Assembly: GCA_019217005.1 (NCBI GenBank)
Contig: JAHBNG010000071.1
Location: 8,895 to 72,894 of the forward strand
Origin: Chloroflexi bacterium TSY
Lineage (GTDB): Bacteria; Chloroflexota; Anaerolineae; Caldilineales; Caldilineaceae
Reading direction: 5' to 3'
Length of the DNA stretch: 64,000 nt
The notes under the pieces are model-generated. The model saw nothing but the letters and a program-made list of their open reading frames with translations, had not been told where the DNA came from and did no database searches. How positions within the stretch are numbered: position 1 is the first letter of the stretch; the number at the start of each line of letters is the position of its first letter. Shown in pieces: positions 37,504 through 45,740 of the stretch. The translations under genes were made by a program, and so were the position numbers.

Positions 37504-38511
37504 TCAAATCCAAGACGCAATTTCCACGAGAAACGTACTGAACTCGGCAGTGAGATCAAGCTGAATTTCGTAGCCATCCCGCTTTTTTAGGGCCGTGTAG
37601 GGGCCTTCGTTGGGCAATATCCAAAAGCCTTCCTTCGTCTGGGTATCAGTCAAATAGTTGCCAAGACGGATTGCGGCACGGCGCGCTTGTTCATTTCCGG
37701 TCAGTGCATAGAGTTGCGCACAGCCCAAGCCTAACTTGCCACTGGGCGGAAATCGGTAGATATCGTCTGCACACTGTTCGGTAAAGCGGAATATCGTTTG
37801 GCAGGCATTCAGGTAGCGCATGTCATTGGTCGCGCGATAGAGGTGGGTCAGGAAGATTAGCGCAATGCCTGGATGATAGTAGATCTGCTTGGGGGCTGTT
37901 GCGTCCACATAGTAGAAGAGTTCTAATCCCGTGGGGACATTGGTGATCAGGTTGCCTTCCACATCCATCCGAAAGTAGAAACGATCCAGACGGGGTTGCT
38001 CTTCCACCAATCGGGCAAGCAGATCACCAGCTCGGCAGGCTGCTTCCCAATGACCAGTTGTGAGGGCCGCCAGACCACCCCAGGATGTGTTGACCGGTTC
38101 TAGGTAACGTGTCTCTTCATCGAGCGCAAAGAAGCCACCCGTCGCCGATTGGTAGCGCAGCAAAAAGTCTGTGCCGCGCTGGGAGAGATCCCATCGCCCC
38201 AGGCGATGTGCCCCTTGAACCAGCCACGCATTGGCATAAGCTGGCCAGGCATCATGGGTCGGTTCATGTGCCTTCCGCTCAGGTGCACGGAAATCGCCTT
38301 CCGCTGTGAAATGATGAGCCGCAATCCAGTTCATCAAACGCTGCGCTTCACGTTGACGTCCCGTCAAAGCCAGCGCATAGGGAACTTTGTAATAGCCGCC
38401 CACGCCATCTTCGCGGTTGCAAAAAGAGCCGTCGGATCGCTGCTGAGCTGCAATCCAGTTCATCCCACGTTCTGATGTCTGGAAAAATCGCAGAACTGTA
38501 TCATCTGTCAT
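37504..38511 (-). CDS. Alpha/alpha-toroid protein (glycosidase- or terpenoid-cyclase-like fold)
   Basis: 335 aa, soluble. Repeated helical hairpins such as GMNWIAAQQRSDGSFCNR, GTDFLLRYQSATGGFFAL and GNYLTDTQTKEGFWI have the Q-x-SDGSF signature shared by prenyltransferase/terpene cyclase-like and six-hairpin glycosidase toroids. No clear catalytic acid pair was identified. The setting beside Gfo/Idh/MocA and propeller genes favours carbohydrate metabolism. Confidence 0.65.
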   Translation of the reverse strand: MTDDTVLRFFQTSERGMNWIAAQQRSDGSFCNREDGVGGYYKVPYALALTGRQREAQRLMNWIAAHHFTAEGDFRAPERKAHEPTHDAWPAYANAWLVQGAHRLGRWDLSQRGTDFLLRYQSATGGFFALDEETRYLEPVNTSWGGLAALTTGHWEAACRAGDLLARLVEEQPRLDRFYFRMDVEGNLITNVPTGLELFYYVDATAPKQIYYHPGIALIFLTHLYRATNDMRYLNACQTIFRFTEQCADDIYRFPPSGKLGLGCAQLYALTGNEQARRAAIRLGNYLTDTQTKEGFWILPNEGPYTALKKRDGYEIQLDLTAEFSTFLVEIASWI

Positions 38512-38559
38512 GATAGTCTCGCCACAATCTCAAGATAAACCAATTTGATCAAAAGAGAT

Positions 38560-38672
38560 GATAAGGATTAAGAATGGGGGACACGGATGAACACAGATTT
38601 CACGGATTGATCCTGAGATAATCCGTGTTGGCGAAACGCCCACTTCGTGAACGTCCTAAAAATCTGTGTCCT
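38560..38672 (+). repeat. Repeat family G, copy 2
   Basis: Shares GGATTAAGAAT / ACACGGATGAACACAGATTT / CACGGATTGAT-CTGAGAT with 22333-22428. An extra stretch containing GGCGAAACGCCCACTTCGTG interrupts the right arm. Confidence 0.65.
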
Positions 38673-38699
38673 CAATTCAATCACTATAATGTCTAAACG

Positions 38700-39743
38700 T
38701 CATACCGGGTTCAACTCCCTGCATTTTTCCAAGACAGCAATTTGATGCCGTACGCTTTCTGGCGTAACGGCCAGCGGTGCACCCTCGCGGATCGATGCAA
38801 AGATGGAGCGGTAGAGATTTTGAACCTCTCCTGCAGAATCGTTGATTAGTTCCACACTCTCTTCTTTCCAAGGAAGCTCTTCACGATTATAGCTGCGGTC
38901 AACTGTTGGTGTAGTGTCGAGGACAAGTGGCGGTGCTTCTGCGGGATCAAAATATTTCCAACGCGCTTCTTTTCCTTGACAGACCATTGATCCCTGTGTC
39001 CCCATGACCAGCCAAGTCTGTTGGGGATAGGCACACACGTGGGTGATGTTGATCTCGACCAACGGACCGCTCTTGGGCTTGAGAATCACTTTGACATGAC
39101 TATCTGCATCGCCCGCGTAGACTGGTGTACTTTCCATGTGGCAGAAAACCGTTGGCTCTGGATCGTCGAGGAGGAGCATCCCCATGTCGATAAAGTGTGC
39201 GCCAGTATTGTTCAACGCACCGCCGCCATATTCTTTCAAGGTTTGCCAATCCCAGCGTCGGGAGAATCCCCCGGCATTGATGCGTACCTCAACAATACGC
39301 CCCAGTACACCTGATGCAATCACTTCCTGGACTTTGACGAAATCAGCAGAGTAGCGTCGGTTTTGGTTCACTGTCAGGATCTGACCCGTCTCTTTCGCAA
39401 CTGCTATCATCTCATCTGCCCCCGCCAAATCGCTGGCCATTGGCTTTTCAACAATGACATGTTTGCCCGATTGCATCGCAGCAACGGCATCGCTTGCGTG
39501 CAGATGACTTGGCGTGGCGATCACCATCAACTCGACAGCCTTGTCGGCGACCAGATCCGCATAGTCCGAATAGGCTAGACAGTCAAAGCGTTCTACCGCT
39601 TCTTTCTGTCGTTCGGTATCAGGGTCACACACCGCCACAACTTGGAAATGTTCCGGCAGATGGGGAAAGGCATTTGCGTGAATTCCCCAACCACTGCGGC
39701 CTAGTCCAGCGATTCCAACGTTAATTCGTCCTTGACTCGTCAT
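38700..39743 (-). CDS. Gfo/Idh/MocA family oxidoreductase
   Basis: 347 aa with a classical Rossmann start, VGIAGLGRSGWGIHANAF (GxGxxG variant), VAVCDPDTERQ, the EKPMASDLAGADEM catalytic segment and, in the C-terminal domain, GGGALNNTGAHFIDMG with the conserved His/Asp-type residues. It is probably an NAD(P)-dependent sugar or polyol dehydrogenase. Not obviously paralogous to the 35354-36457 enzyme beyond the family. Confidence 0.92.
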   Translation of the reverse strand: MTSQGRINVGIAGLGRSGWGIHANAFPHLPEHFQVVAVCDPDTERQKEAVERFDCLAYSDYADLVADKAVELMVIATPSHLHASDAVAAMQSGKHVIVEKPMASDLAGADEMIAVAKETGQILTVNQNRRYSADFVKVQEVIASGVLGRIVEVRINAGGFSRRWDWQTLKEYGGGALNNTGAHFIDMGMLLLDDPEPTVFCHMESTPVYAGDADSHVKVILKPKSGPLVEINITHVCAYPQQTWLVMGTQGSMVCQGKEARWKYFDPAEAPPLVLDTTPTVDRSYNREELPWKEESVELINDSAGEVQNLYRSIFASIREGAPLAVTPESVRHQIAVLEKCRELNPV

Positions 39744-39957
39744 CGATTTCGTCTCCTATACTTTGCTCTGTATGAAAACCGTAGTTTGTTCTCTCTGATT
39801 GAGCTTGCGATACCTACGGTTTTCATCACAACCGCAGTATAATTTGGTGGGATTTGTTCTGAGTGAAGAGTTCGTTTTCAGTATAGGTAGTTGTTCAGCT
39901 TATCAGCATGTCAGCTATCAGCTTGATACGTTTAAGCAGCTTGCCTCGATAGGGACA

Positions 39958-40099
39958 TGTATTGTTCTATGAGATCGACACCTCTAGAAATCGGCTCCAT
40001 CGCGACCACTTGCATGCGCTGCTTCAGGAGAGTCGCAGGCCAAATGGGGGGGCGTGAACAAACCGAACAGCTCAGGTGTCGATCTCATAAAACAGTACA
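39958..40099. repeat. 142-bp inverted-repeat element
   Basis: Left arm TGTATTGTTCTATGAGATCG followed by ACACCT; right arm AGGTGT followed by CGATCTCATAAAACAGTACA. 24 of 26 positions pair. The interior has no coding capacity. Single copy in the window; MITE-like. Confidence 0.55.
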
Positions 40100-40145
40100 G
40101 GAAAGTGCCGAGCTGATGGCTGACTCGCTGAATGCTTACCAGTAT

Positions 40146-40360
40146 CAGTAGATCCAAATTTGGCGTTTTTGGCGATTTTCAGTCGAGATTGCAGGGATTT
40201 TGGAGTCATTTATTCAGATTTCGGTTACAGAAAACAACCTATTTCATATCTGAAAATCGCCCAAATCTAACGCAAAAACTAGATATCGACCGGCAAATTT
40301 GTATTTATGTCAACTGTTTAGCCAGAATTCTCTCTCAAAACCTGAAATTTGGATCTACTG
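40146..40360 (-). mobile_element. 215-bp MITE, copy 5
   Basis: Same orientation as copy 4. Duplication AGTAT at 40141-40145 and 40361-40365. The only copy of the five outside a gene. Confidence 0.95.
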
Positions 40361-40550
40361 AGTATAGCATAGAAGATATACAGCAACAATCATCGTTGCT
40401 GTTTTATGGCCTGGACCCTTCATTAGGCTTTTGACACCGTTCTGCGATTATAGTAAGATTTTCTCCGGACATTAAGTTAATCCATGCAATTTTGCACACT
40501 TCCCGATTCAACTCATTTGAATGTTGTAGGTTGACTTGTGCCTTGCATCT

Positions 40551-40628
40551 GGGTGTCTACCACAAAGTATGTAAATGGAGTTAGCTCTCCGACGAAGCGA
40601 TCCTCATTTACACACTTTGGGACACACT
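40551..40628. repeat. Palindromic repeat family C, copy 2
   Basis: GGGTGTCTACCACAAAGT on the left and ACACACTTTGGGACACACT on the right; the left arm matches the half-copy at 4989 and the right arm matches 22281-22301. Confidence 0.6.
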
Positions 40629-40719
40629 GTTTGTCATCTCAATGTTTTGGCCCAGACACTAGCATGAACCACAACACAATACTCGATGGTTTTAGGCCCG
40701 CCATTCAAGCCGGACGATA

Positions 40720-41706
40720 ATGCTCAGCTATATTTTTCGCCGTTTTCTCTATATGCTCATCTCGCTTTTGCTGCTCTCCTTTGTCTCCTTTGCCGTGATC
40801 GAGATGCCGCCGGGCGACTTCGCAGAAATGCGGATACGTGCATTGGAGGCCAGCGGCAGTCGGGTTGATGAGTCAATGATTGACAATATTCGTCGCCGCT
40901 TTGGTTATGACAAGCCTTTTCTGGTTCGCTATCAAAACTGGATCACGGATATCGTGTTGCGTGGCGACTTTGGCATATCCATGGGTTGGAACCGCTCCGT
41001 CACTGACATGATCGGAGCTGTCCTCCCGTTTACCATTATGCTTTCCATTGCCACCCTCATTTTCACCTATGCCATGGCCATTCCCATCGGCGTTTTCTCC
41101 GCAACGCGCCAATACTCTTTGGGTGATTATTTCTTTTCCTTCCTGGGCTTTATTGGTGTAGCCCTCCCCGATTTTTTGCTATCTCTGGTCATTATGTATT
41201 TGCTCTTGACCTACTTTGATGTCTCCCCTGGTGGCCTCTTTTCGCAAGAGTATGAGAATGCACCGTGGAGCCTAGCCAAAGTGTGGGACTTGGCAAAACA
41301 TCTAATTGTTCCAATCGTCGTAACTGGTATGTCGGGTACGGCCCTGCTCATTCGCACCATGCGGGCCACACTCTTGGATGAGTTGAGCAAGGACTATGTG
41401 GATACTGCCCGCATGAAAGGTGTCCCCTATTGGCGCGCCATCTTTAAATATCCAGTACGCATTGCGATCAACCCGATTCTCTCGACGATTGGCTGGTTGC
41501 TCCCCGTCATTGTCTCAGGTTCGACCATCGTGGCGATTGTGCTCAACCTGCCCACCGTGGGGCCACTTCTTATTGGCGCGCTGCTCAACCAGGATATGTT
41601 CCTGGCAGGGGGTATTATCTTTGTTCTATCCGCCCTCACCCTGTTGGGGACGTTCTTATCCGATATGATTCTGGCCGTGGCCGATCCACGCATCCGCTTT
41701 GAATGA
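40720..41706 (+). CDS. Peptide/nickel-type ABC transporter permease (DppB/OppB-like)
   Basis: 328 aa with six TM segments: an N-terminal TM (LYMLISLLLLSFVSFAVIE), a periplasmic loop, then the permease core. The EAA loop that contacts the ATPase reads DELSKDYVDTARMKGVPYW (~residues 225-243). It is the first gene of the transporter locus that continues to the binding protein at 50715. Substrates of this family range from di/oligopeptides to sugars and opines. Confidence 0.93.
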   Translation: MLSYIFRRFLYMLISLLLLSFVSFAVIEMPPGDFAEMRIRALEASGSRVDESMIDNIRRRFGYDKPFLVRYQNWITDIVLRGDFGISMGWNRSVTDMIGAVLPFTIMLSIATLIFTYAMAIPIGVFSATRQYSLGDYFFSFLGFIGVALPDFLLSLVIMYLLLTYFDVSPGGLFSQEYENAPWSLAKVWDLAKHLIVPIVVTGMSGTALLIRTMRATLLDELSKDYVDTARMKGVPYWRAIFKYPVRIAINPILSTIGWLLPVIVSGSTIVAIVLNLPTVGPLLIGALLNQDMFLAGGIIFVLSALTLLGTFLSDMILAVADPRIRFE

Positions 41707-41755
41707 ACAAATCGATTCAGATGAAAAATAAATGGGACGCGGATGGATGACTTAG

Positions 41756-41865
41756 GCCATTCCAGAGAAATAAATTCTTAATTTGCCGAGTCGATTTCTC
41801 TGGAATGGCTTGAGCTTTTCCAGATCTAATTAGGGATTTTAGTTGTTGGAAAAGCCTTAACTGGC
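41756..41865. repeat. Two consecutive hairpins in the dppB-dppC gap
   Basis: Hairpin one: GCCATTCCAGAGAAAT (41756-41771) with ATTTCTCTGGAATGGC (41794-41809), a perfect 16-bp stem. Hairpin two: GCTTTTCCA (41814-41822) with TGGAAAAGC (41857-41865). They may slow or attenuate transcription between the two permease genes or protect mRNA ends. No T-run follows. Confidence 0.6.
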
Positions 41866-41951
41866 TCGCGCGGATTTGTAGAAACCCTCGAAAATCCGCT
41901 TAAGCTGCACAATCCGCATTCCATTTGAACGTTATTGATTGAGGTTTGACC

Positions 41952-43121
41952 GTGGCGAATACATTGACTGAGCGTGTTACTCAACGCATCAAAAAACCAG
42001 ATAGCCCCAAATCAGTAGAAGCTGAGAGCTATGAAGATCGTTTATACTCGGCTTCGCAGTGGGTATTGATCTGGGATAAGTTTCGACGGCATCGGCTGGC
42101 TCTAATCGGTGGCGTTATCTTGGGTGTGATGTATTTGCTGGCGATTTTGGCCCCTTTTGTCTCGCCCTACGGCCCCAACCAAAAGTTCGATGACAATCTC
42201 TATACACCACCCACCCGTCTTCACTTTCGTGATCAGGAAGTTTCCGGCGTAATTCCCTTCGTATATGGCTTGAAAAAGGGCTTTGACCCGAACACGCTGG
42301 AACGGATTTATGAGCCTGATCTCTCACAGCGTTATTATCTCAAGTTTTGGGTCAAAGGACACCCCTACAAGTTTTTGGGCCTGATCCCGACAGAGCGGCA
42401 TCTCTTCGGGGTGGACGAGCCAGGCGTTCTGTTCATTTTTGGTAGCGATGAGTTAGGGCAAGATCTTTTCTCGCGCATTATTCACGGAGCGCAAATTTCG
42501 CTCTCCATTGGGTTGGTGGGCATTGCCTTCTCTTTTATCCTGGGCTGTACGTTGGGAGGTGTATCAGGCTACTACGGGGGCTTTGTGGATGGCATAATCC
42601 AGCGCATCATTGAATTTCTGATCTCGATTCCGACACTACCGCTGTGGATGGGACTTTCTGCGGCCCTGCCTAGGGAGTGGTCACAGGTGCAGACCTATTT
42701 TGCCATCACAATTATTTTGGCCCTTACAAGCTGGACCGGGTTGGCGCGGGTGGTACGGGGTAAGCTGATCAGTACGCGTAACGAAGCTTTTGTGAAGGCG
42801 GCGGAACTTGCTGGAGCCAGCGAAGCACGCATTATTTTTAAGCACCTGCTGCCCAGTTTTATGAGCTATCTCATCGTAAGTGTCACCATGAGCGTCCCCT
42901 TCATGATTCTGGGTGAAACTGCATTGAGTTTCTTGGGGCTGGGGTTGCGTGCACCGGTCATCAGTTGGGGCGTACTCCTCAGTGCTGCCCAAAATGTACG
43001 GACGATTGCGCTCTATCCATGGCTTCTTGTCCCAGCCATCTTTGTGGTGATCGTGATTTTGGCCTTTAACTTTGTGGGGGATGGGTTACGCGACGCGGCG
43101 GATCCATATAAGGAGTATTAG
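41952..43121 (+). CDS. Peptide/nickel-type ABC transporter permease (DppC/OppC-like)
   Basis: 389 aa from GTG at 41952, which has GAGG seven bases upstream; a TTG at 41946 is less likely. The N-terminal TM (ALIGGVILGVMYLLAILAP) is followed by an unusually long extracytoplasmic insert (~residues 75-165, with YEPDLSQRYYLKFWVKGHPY), then the core with GSDELGQDLFSRIIHG and the EAA loop NEAFVKAAELAGASEARIIF. Forms the transmembrane heterodimer with the upstream permease. Confidence 0.93.
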   Translation: MANTLTERVTQRIKKPDSPKSVEAESYEDRLYSASQWVLIWDKFRRHRLALIGGVILGVMYLLAILAPFVSPYGPNQKFDDNLYTPPTRLHFRDQEVSGVIPFVYGLKKGFDPNTLERIYEPDLSQRYYLKFWVKGHPYKFLGLIPTERHLFGVDEPGVLFIFGSDELGQDLFSRIIHGAQISLSIGLVGIAFSFILGCTLGGVSGYYGGFVDGIIQRIIEFLISIPTLPLWMGLSAALPREWSQVQTYFAITIILALTSWTGLARVVRGKLISTRNEAFVKAAELAGASEARIIFKHLLPSFMSYLIVSVTMSVPFMILGETALSFLGLGLRAPVISWGVLLSAAQNVRTIALYPWLLVPAIFVVIVILAFNFVGDGLRDAADPYKEY

Positions 43122-43127
43122 ACCATC

Positions 43128-43904
43128 GTGTTAGATGTAGAAATCCTTGAACCCACAGATATCAACCGCGCAGCCAATATCTTCCATCGCGAGGGATTTG
43201 TCTGTATCAAAAATCCGCTGACCGATGAACAGTTCGATCTGATCAAGACTGTCTCCAAACGTGTGATGCAGGAACAAGAGGATGCTGTTGGCCGCGAAAA
43301 CATGAATCGAGGAATTGCCCGTCACTCTTTTGGGATGCAAACCCACCATTGGGCGTGGTGTATGCTTATCGATCTGCCGACGATTTTGCCAATCTTGGAC
43401 ATCATATGGGGCAGCGACGATTACACCTGCACTGGTGCTGGCGGCGATTATTCATTGCCAGGGGCGCGTATTCAACATCTACATTCAGACTTGGGCAAGG
43501 ATTTCTTCCAAGATCCTTGGGGAACGTGTACGATACAGGACCCACCGTCCCCTTTCATTGTGGTCAACTTTACCATGGTCGATTTTACCGTAGAGAATGG
43601 TGCCATTCGATTTGTCCCTGGCACTCACCGTTCTCGAGCACCGATCCCTGCCCTGGATGCAGAACCAGCTTGGATGCAGTCAAACCACTTATGTGCACCG
43701 GCCAATACGGCCATCATTCGCGATGTACGCTGCTGGCATGGCGGTACAGCCAACAACTCAGACCACAAACGACCGATGACCAGCGCAGGATACTTCGCAC
43801 CTTGGCGGCGACCGCAGGAAGAAACAGTGTTGCCGCGTGAGCATTTTGATCGCCTATCACCGCGGGGACAGCGACTCTGCAGATATATCGTCGGTGACGA
43901 ATGA
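43128..43904 (+). CDS. Phytanoyl-CoA dioxygenase (PhyH)-like Fe(II)/2-oxoglutarate enzyme
   Basis: 258 aa, GTG start six bases after the permease stop. The double-stranded beta-helix ligands are visible: HSD in IQHLHSDLGKDF (H-x-D) and the distal His in RCWHGGTANN, with the 2-oxoglutarate-binding Arg likely in SDHKRPMTSAG. Members hydroxylate unactivated carbons of small molecules. Its position inside a transporter operon suggests it modifies the imported compound or a product of it. Confidence 0.88.
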   Translation: MLDVEILEPTDINRAANIFHREGFVCIKNPLTDEQFDLIKTVSKRVMQEQEDAVGRENMNRGIARHSFGMQTHHWAWCMLIDLPTILPILDIIWGSDDYTCTGAGGDYSLPGARIQHLHSDLGKDFFQDPWGTCTIQDPPSPFIVVNFTMVDFTVENGAIRFVPGTHRSRAPIPALDAEPAWMQSNHLCAPANTAIIRDVRCWHGGTANNSDHKRPMTSAGYFAPWRRPQEETVLPREHFDRLSPRGQRLCRYIVGDE

Positions 43905-43923
43905 ATTGTACAGAAAGAGTTGG

Positions 43924-44889
43924 ATGATGGATAATGTCGTACTCTCTGTCCGAGACCTAAAAACCTATTTTCATCTCCCCCACGGTCTGCTCAAAGCCGT
44001 TGATGGCGTCAGCTTTGATGTGCATGAAGGCGAATTGGTGGGGCTAGTGGGCGAATCTGGTTGCGGTAAGAGTATCACGGCTCGTTCCATTCTCAATATT
44101 GTGCGTTCGCCTGGGAAAGCCGAAGGGGAAGTGCTCTATTTTGACCAAGGACGTGTGACCAATCTGCTCGATCTCAAGCCCGATGGTCACGATATTCACC
44201 AAATTCGTGGTGATGCCATTACGATGGTCTTTCAAGAGCCGATGAATGCACTCTCCATGGTGCATACAGTGGGTCATCAGATTGCCGAGGCGATTTTGCT
44301 GCATCGTTCAGTCAGCAAGAGAGAAGCTCGTGAACAGGTTATTGACCTACTCGAAGATGTGGGTATCTCGAATCCTGGGCAACGCATCGACGAGTATCCC
44401 TTCCAACTCTCTGGCGGTATGCGACAACGAGCCATGATCGCCATGGCCATTGCGACCCGGCCCCGACTGTTGATCTGTGATGAGCCAACCACCGCCCTGG
44501 ATGTGTCGGTTCAGGCCCAGATTTTGCGCTTGCTCAAAGACTTGCAGCAGAAGTATGGCATGGCCATCATCTTTATCACTCACGACCTGGGTGTCATTGC
44601 ACAGATTGCCGAGCGGGTCATTGTGATGTACTTGGGCAATATCGTGGAAACAGCACCCGTGCGCGAAATTTTCCACAATCCGCGGCACCCTTACACCCGA
44701 CGGCTGATGGCCGCCGTGCCCGATGTCCAGCTTGGTAATAATAACGATACTCGCCTACAGACCATTGAAGGGTTTGTGCCAGAGCCAATCGATTTGCCCA
44801 ACGAATGCGTCTTTTGTTCTCGCTGCCCCGAACGCTGGGAGCATTGGGCGCGGTGTTTTCAATATGATGCTGCGGCTCCGAAAGCGTGA
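43924..44889 (+). CDS. ABC transporter ATPase (DppD/OppD-like)
   Basis: 321 aa from ATG at 43924, 19 bp after the PhyH stop; longer in-frame starts overlap PhyH and are rejected. Walker A GLVGESGCGKS, signature LSGGMRQRAMIAMAIA, Walker B LLICDEPTTALDV and the His-switch FITHDLGV are all present. The C-terminal Cys-rich oligopeptide-transporter domain is short (CVFCSRCPERWEHWARC). Pairs with the ATPase at 46512-47528. Confidence 0.95.
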   Translation: MMDNVVLSVRDLKTYFHLPHGLLKAVDGVSFDVHEGELVGLVGESGCGKSITARSILNIVRSPGKAEGEVLYFDQGRVTNLLDLKPDGHDIHQIRGDAITMVFQEPMNALSMVHTVGHQIAEAILLHRSVSKREAREQVIDLLEDVGISNPGQRIDEYPFQLSGGMRQRAMIAMAIATRPRLLICDEPTTALDVSVQAQILRLLKDLQQKYGMAIIFITHDLGVIAQIAERVIVMYLGNIVETAPVREIFHNPRHPYTRRLMAAVPDVQLGNNNDTRLQTIEGFVPEPIDLPNECVFCSRCPERWEHWARCFQYDAAAPKA

Positions 44890-44927
44890 GTAGTGACCAG
44901 TTATTAGCAGATGATTGAGCGTCATGT

Positions 44928-45017
44928 CTAAGAACCTATCCGAAAAGTGGTTGTGAGTTCAGCTAGCTTCTCGAGTAAGAATTCACCGTCACAGAACTTT
45001 TCGGATAAGCACTAAGT
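44928..45017 (+). repeat. Dispersed repeat family A, copy 3
   Basis: Best-preserved copy: AGAACCTATCCGAAAAGT ... AGAACTTTTCGGATAAGC, a perfect 12-bp terminal inverted repeat with TCTCGAGTAAGAATTC inside. It occupies the gap between the OppD-like gene and the first unknown paralogue. Confidence 0.75.
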
Positions 45018-45085
45018 CTATGCGGAGCCTGAATGACTTTTGATTCCGCTTGACCAGATCAAGTGTATTTAGCGAAGGAACGAAT

Positions 45086-45577
45086 ATGGATGAGCAAATT
45101 GAGCAGCTAACCGATATTGAAACCAACTACGATACAGCAATCGAGGAGGCAAGCAAATTTGAAATCCACCATGGCGCTGTATCTGATCACACCACAGATA
45201 CGACAGCGAACTTCCCCTTTTTCAAGGAGACAAAGTTAGGGAATTCCGATGTATTTATCGCATGCAAGTCAATTTATGAGCAGATTCGTGAAATCAGCAC
45301 TTCACGCGATCTGTCACTCAAAGAACAGGAGGGTATCGGAGCGATTTGCTTGGGAAATTATATCGATCAAGCGACCAAGTTTACGATTCTAGGCGGTCAG
45401 GAAGGTCGTATTGTCGAGCGTGCCTATACCGTCGAACCCTTTCGACTTGTTTGGACACTAGGTTGGGAGACCGGTGATGACAAGTTAGTACTCGTACAGA
45501 TGGGCGGGGGCTTAGATGCATTTATCCCCATAGCACCATTCCGTTCCACAACGAGCATCGCGCTTTATCGAAAATGA
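45086..45577 (+). CDS. Unknown protein, single copy of a ~75-aa beta-rich domain
   Basis: 163 aa. The ATG at 45086 has GAAGGAA upstream and gives MDEQIEQLTDIETN; the longer TTG start is unlikely. The C-terminal domain (GAICLGNYIDQATKFTILGG to TTSIALYRK) is about 75 residues with the recurrent pattern N-x-x-D-Q-x-T-x-F-x-I-x-G, V-x-P-F, LGWETGDDK and FRST. It is acidic and soluble with no signal peptide. Paralogous to the next gene. It lies between the two transporter ATPase genes. No family recognised. Confidence 0.75.
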   Translation: MDEQIEQLTDIETNYDTAIEEASKFEIHHGAVSDHTTDTTANFPFFKETKLGNSDVFIACKSIYEQIREISTSRDLSLKEQEGIGAICLGNYIDQATKFTILGGQEGRIVERAYTVEPFRLVWTLGWETGDDKLVLVQMGGGLDAFIPIAPFRSTTSIALYRK

Positions 45578-45620
45578 CCCAGCCAAGGTGCTTAGGTTAT
45601 TATTCTAAAAATTTTTTATG

Positions 45621-45694
45621 GTATAGGAAAGTATAAAAATCGGTCACGAAACAGGGCCCGATTCTAGCTGACGGCTAATGGCTGAAAGCTTTTT
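45621..45694 (+). repeat. Repeat family J, copy 1 (shared leader-like block)
   Basis: ATAGGAAAGTATAAAAATCG...CACGAAACAGGGCCCGATTC and a tail of AGCT repeats ending GAAAGCTTTTTTT. It is almost identical to 54681-54757. Each copy lies 45-50 bp (this one) or ~15 bp (the other) before a start codon, so it may be part of a 5' leader, or the GAAAGC-TTTTTT tail may act as a terminator of the preceding gene. Confidence 0.6.
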
Positions 45695-45740
45695 TTAATC
45701 CTGAACGACTGGAGCAAGTGTATTGAATCGAGCAACTCAT

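Larger units (their letters stand above)
39744..40719. other. Repeat-filled intergenic region upstream of the ABC transporter
   Basis: 976 bp with no gene. From left to right: a loose AAAACCGTAG/CTACGGTTTTCAT pair (39777-39830), an inverted-repeat element (39958-40099), MITE copy 5 (40146-40360), and repeat family C copy 2 (40551-40628). The transporter promoter is probably between 40630 and 40719. Confidence 0.55.
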
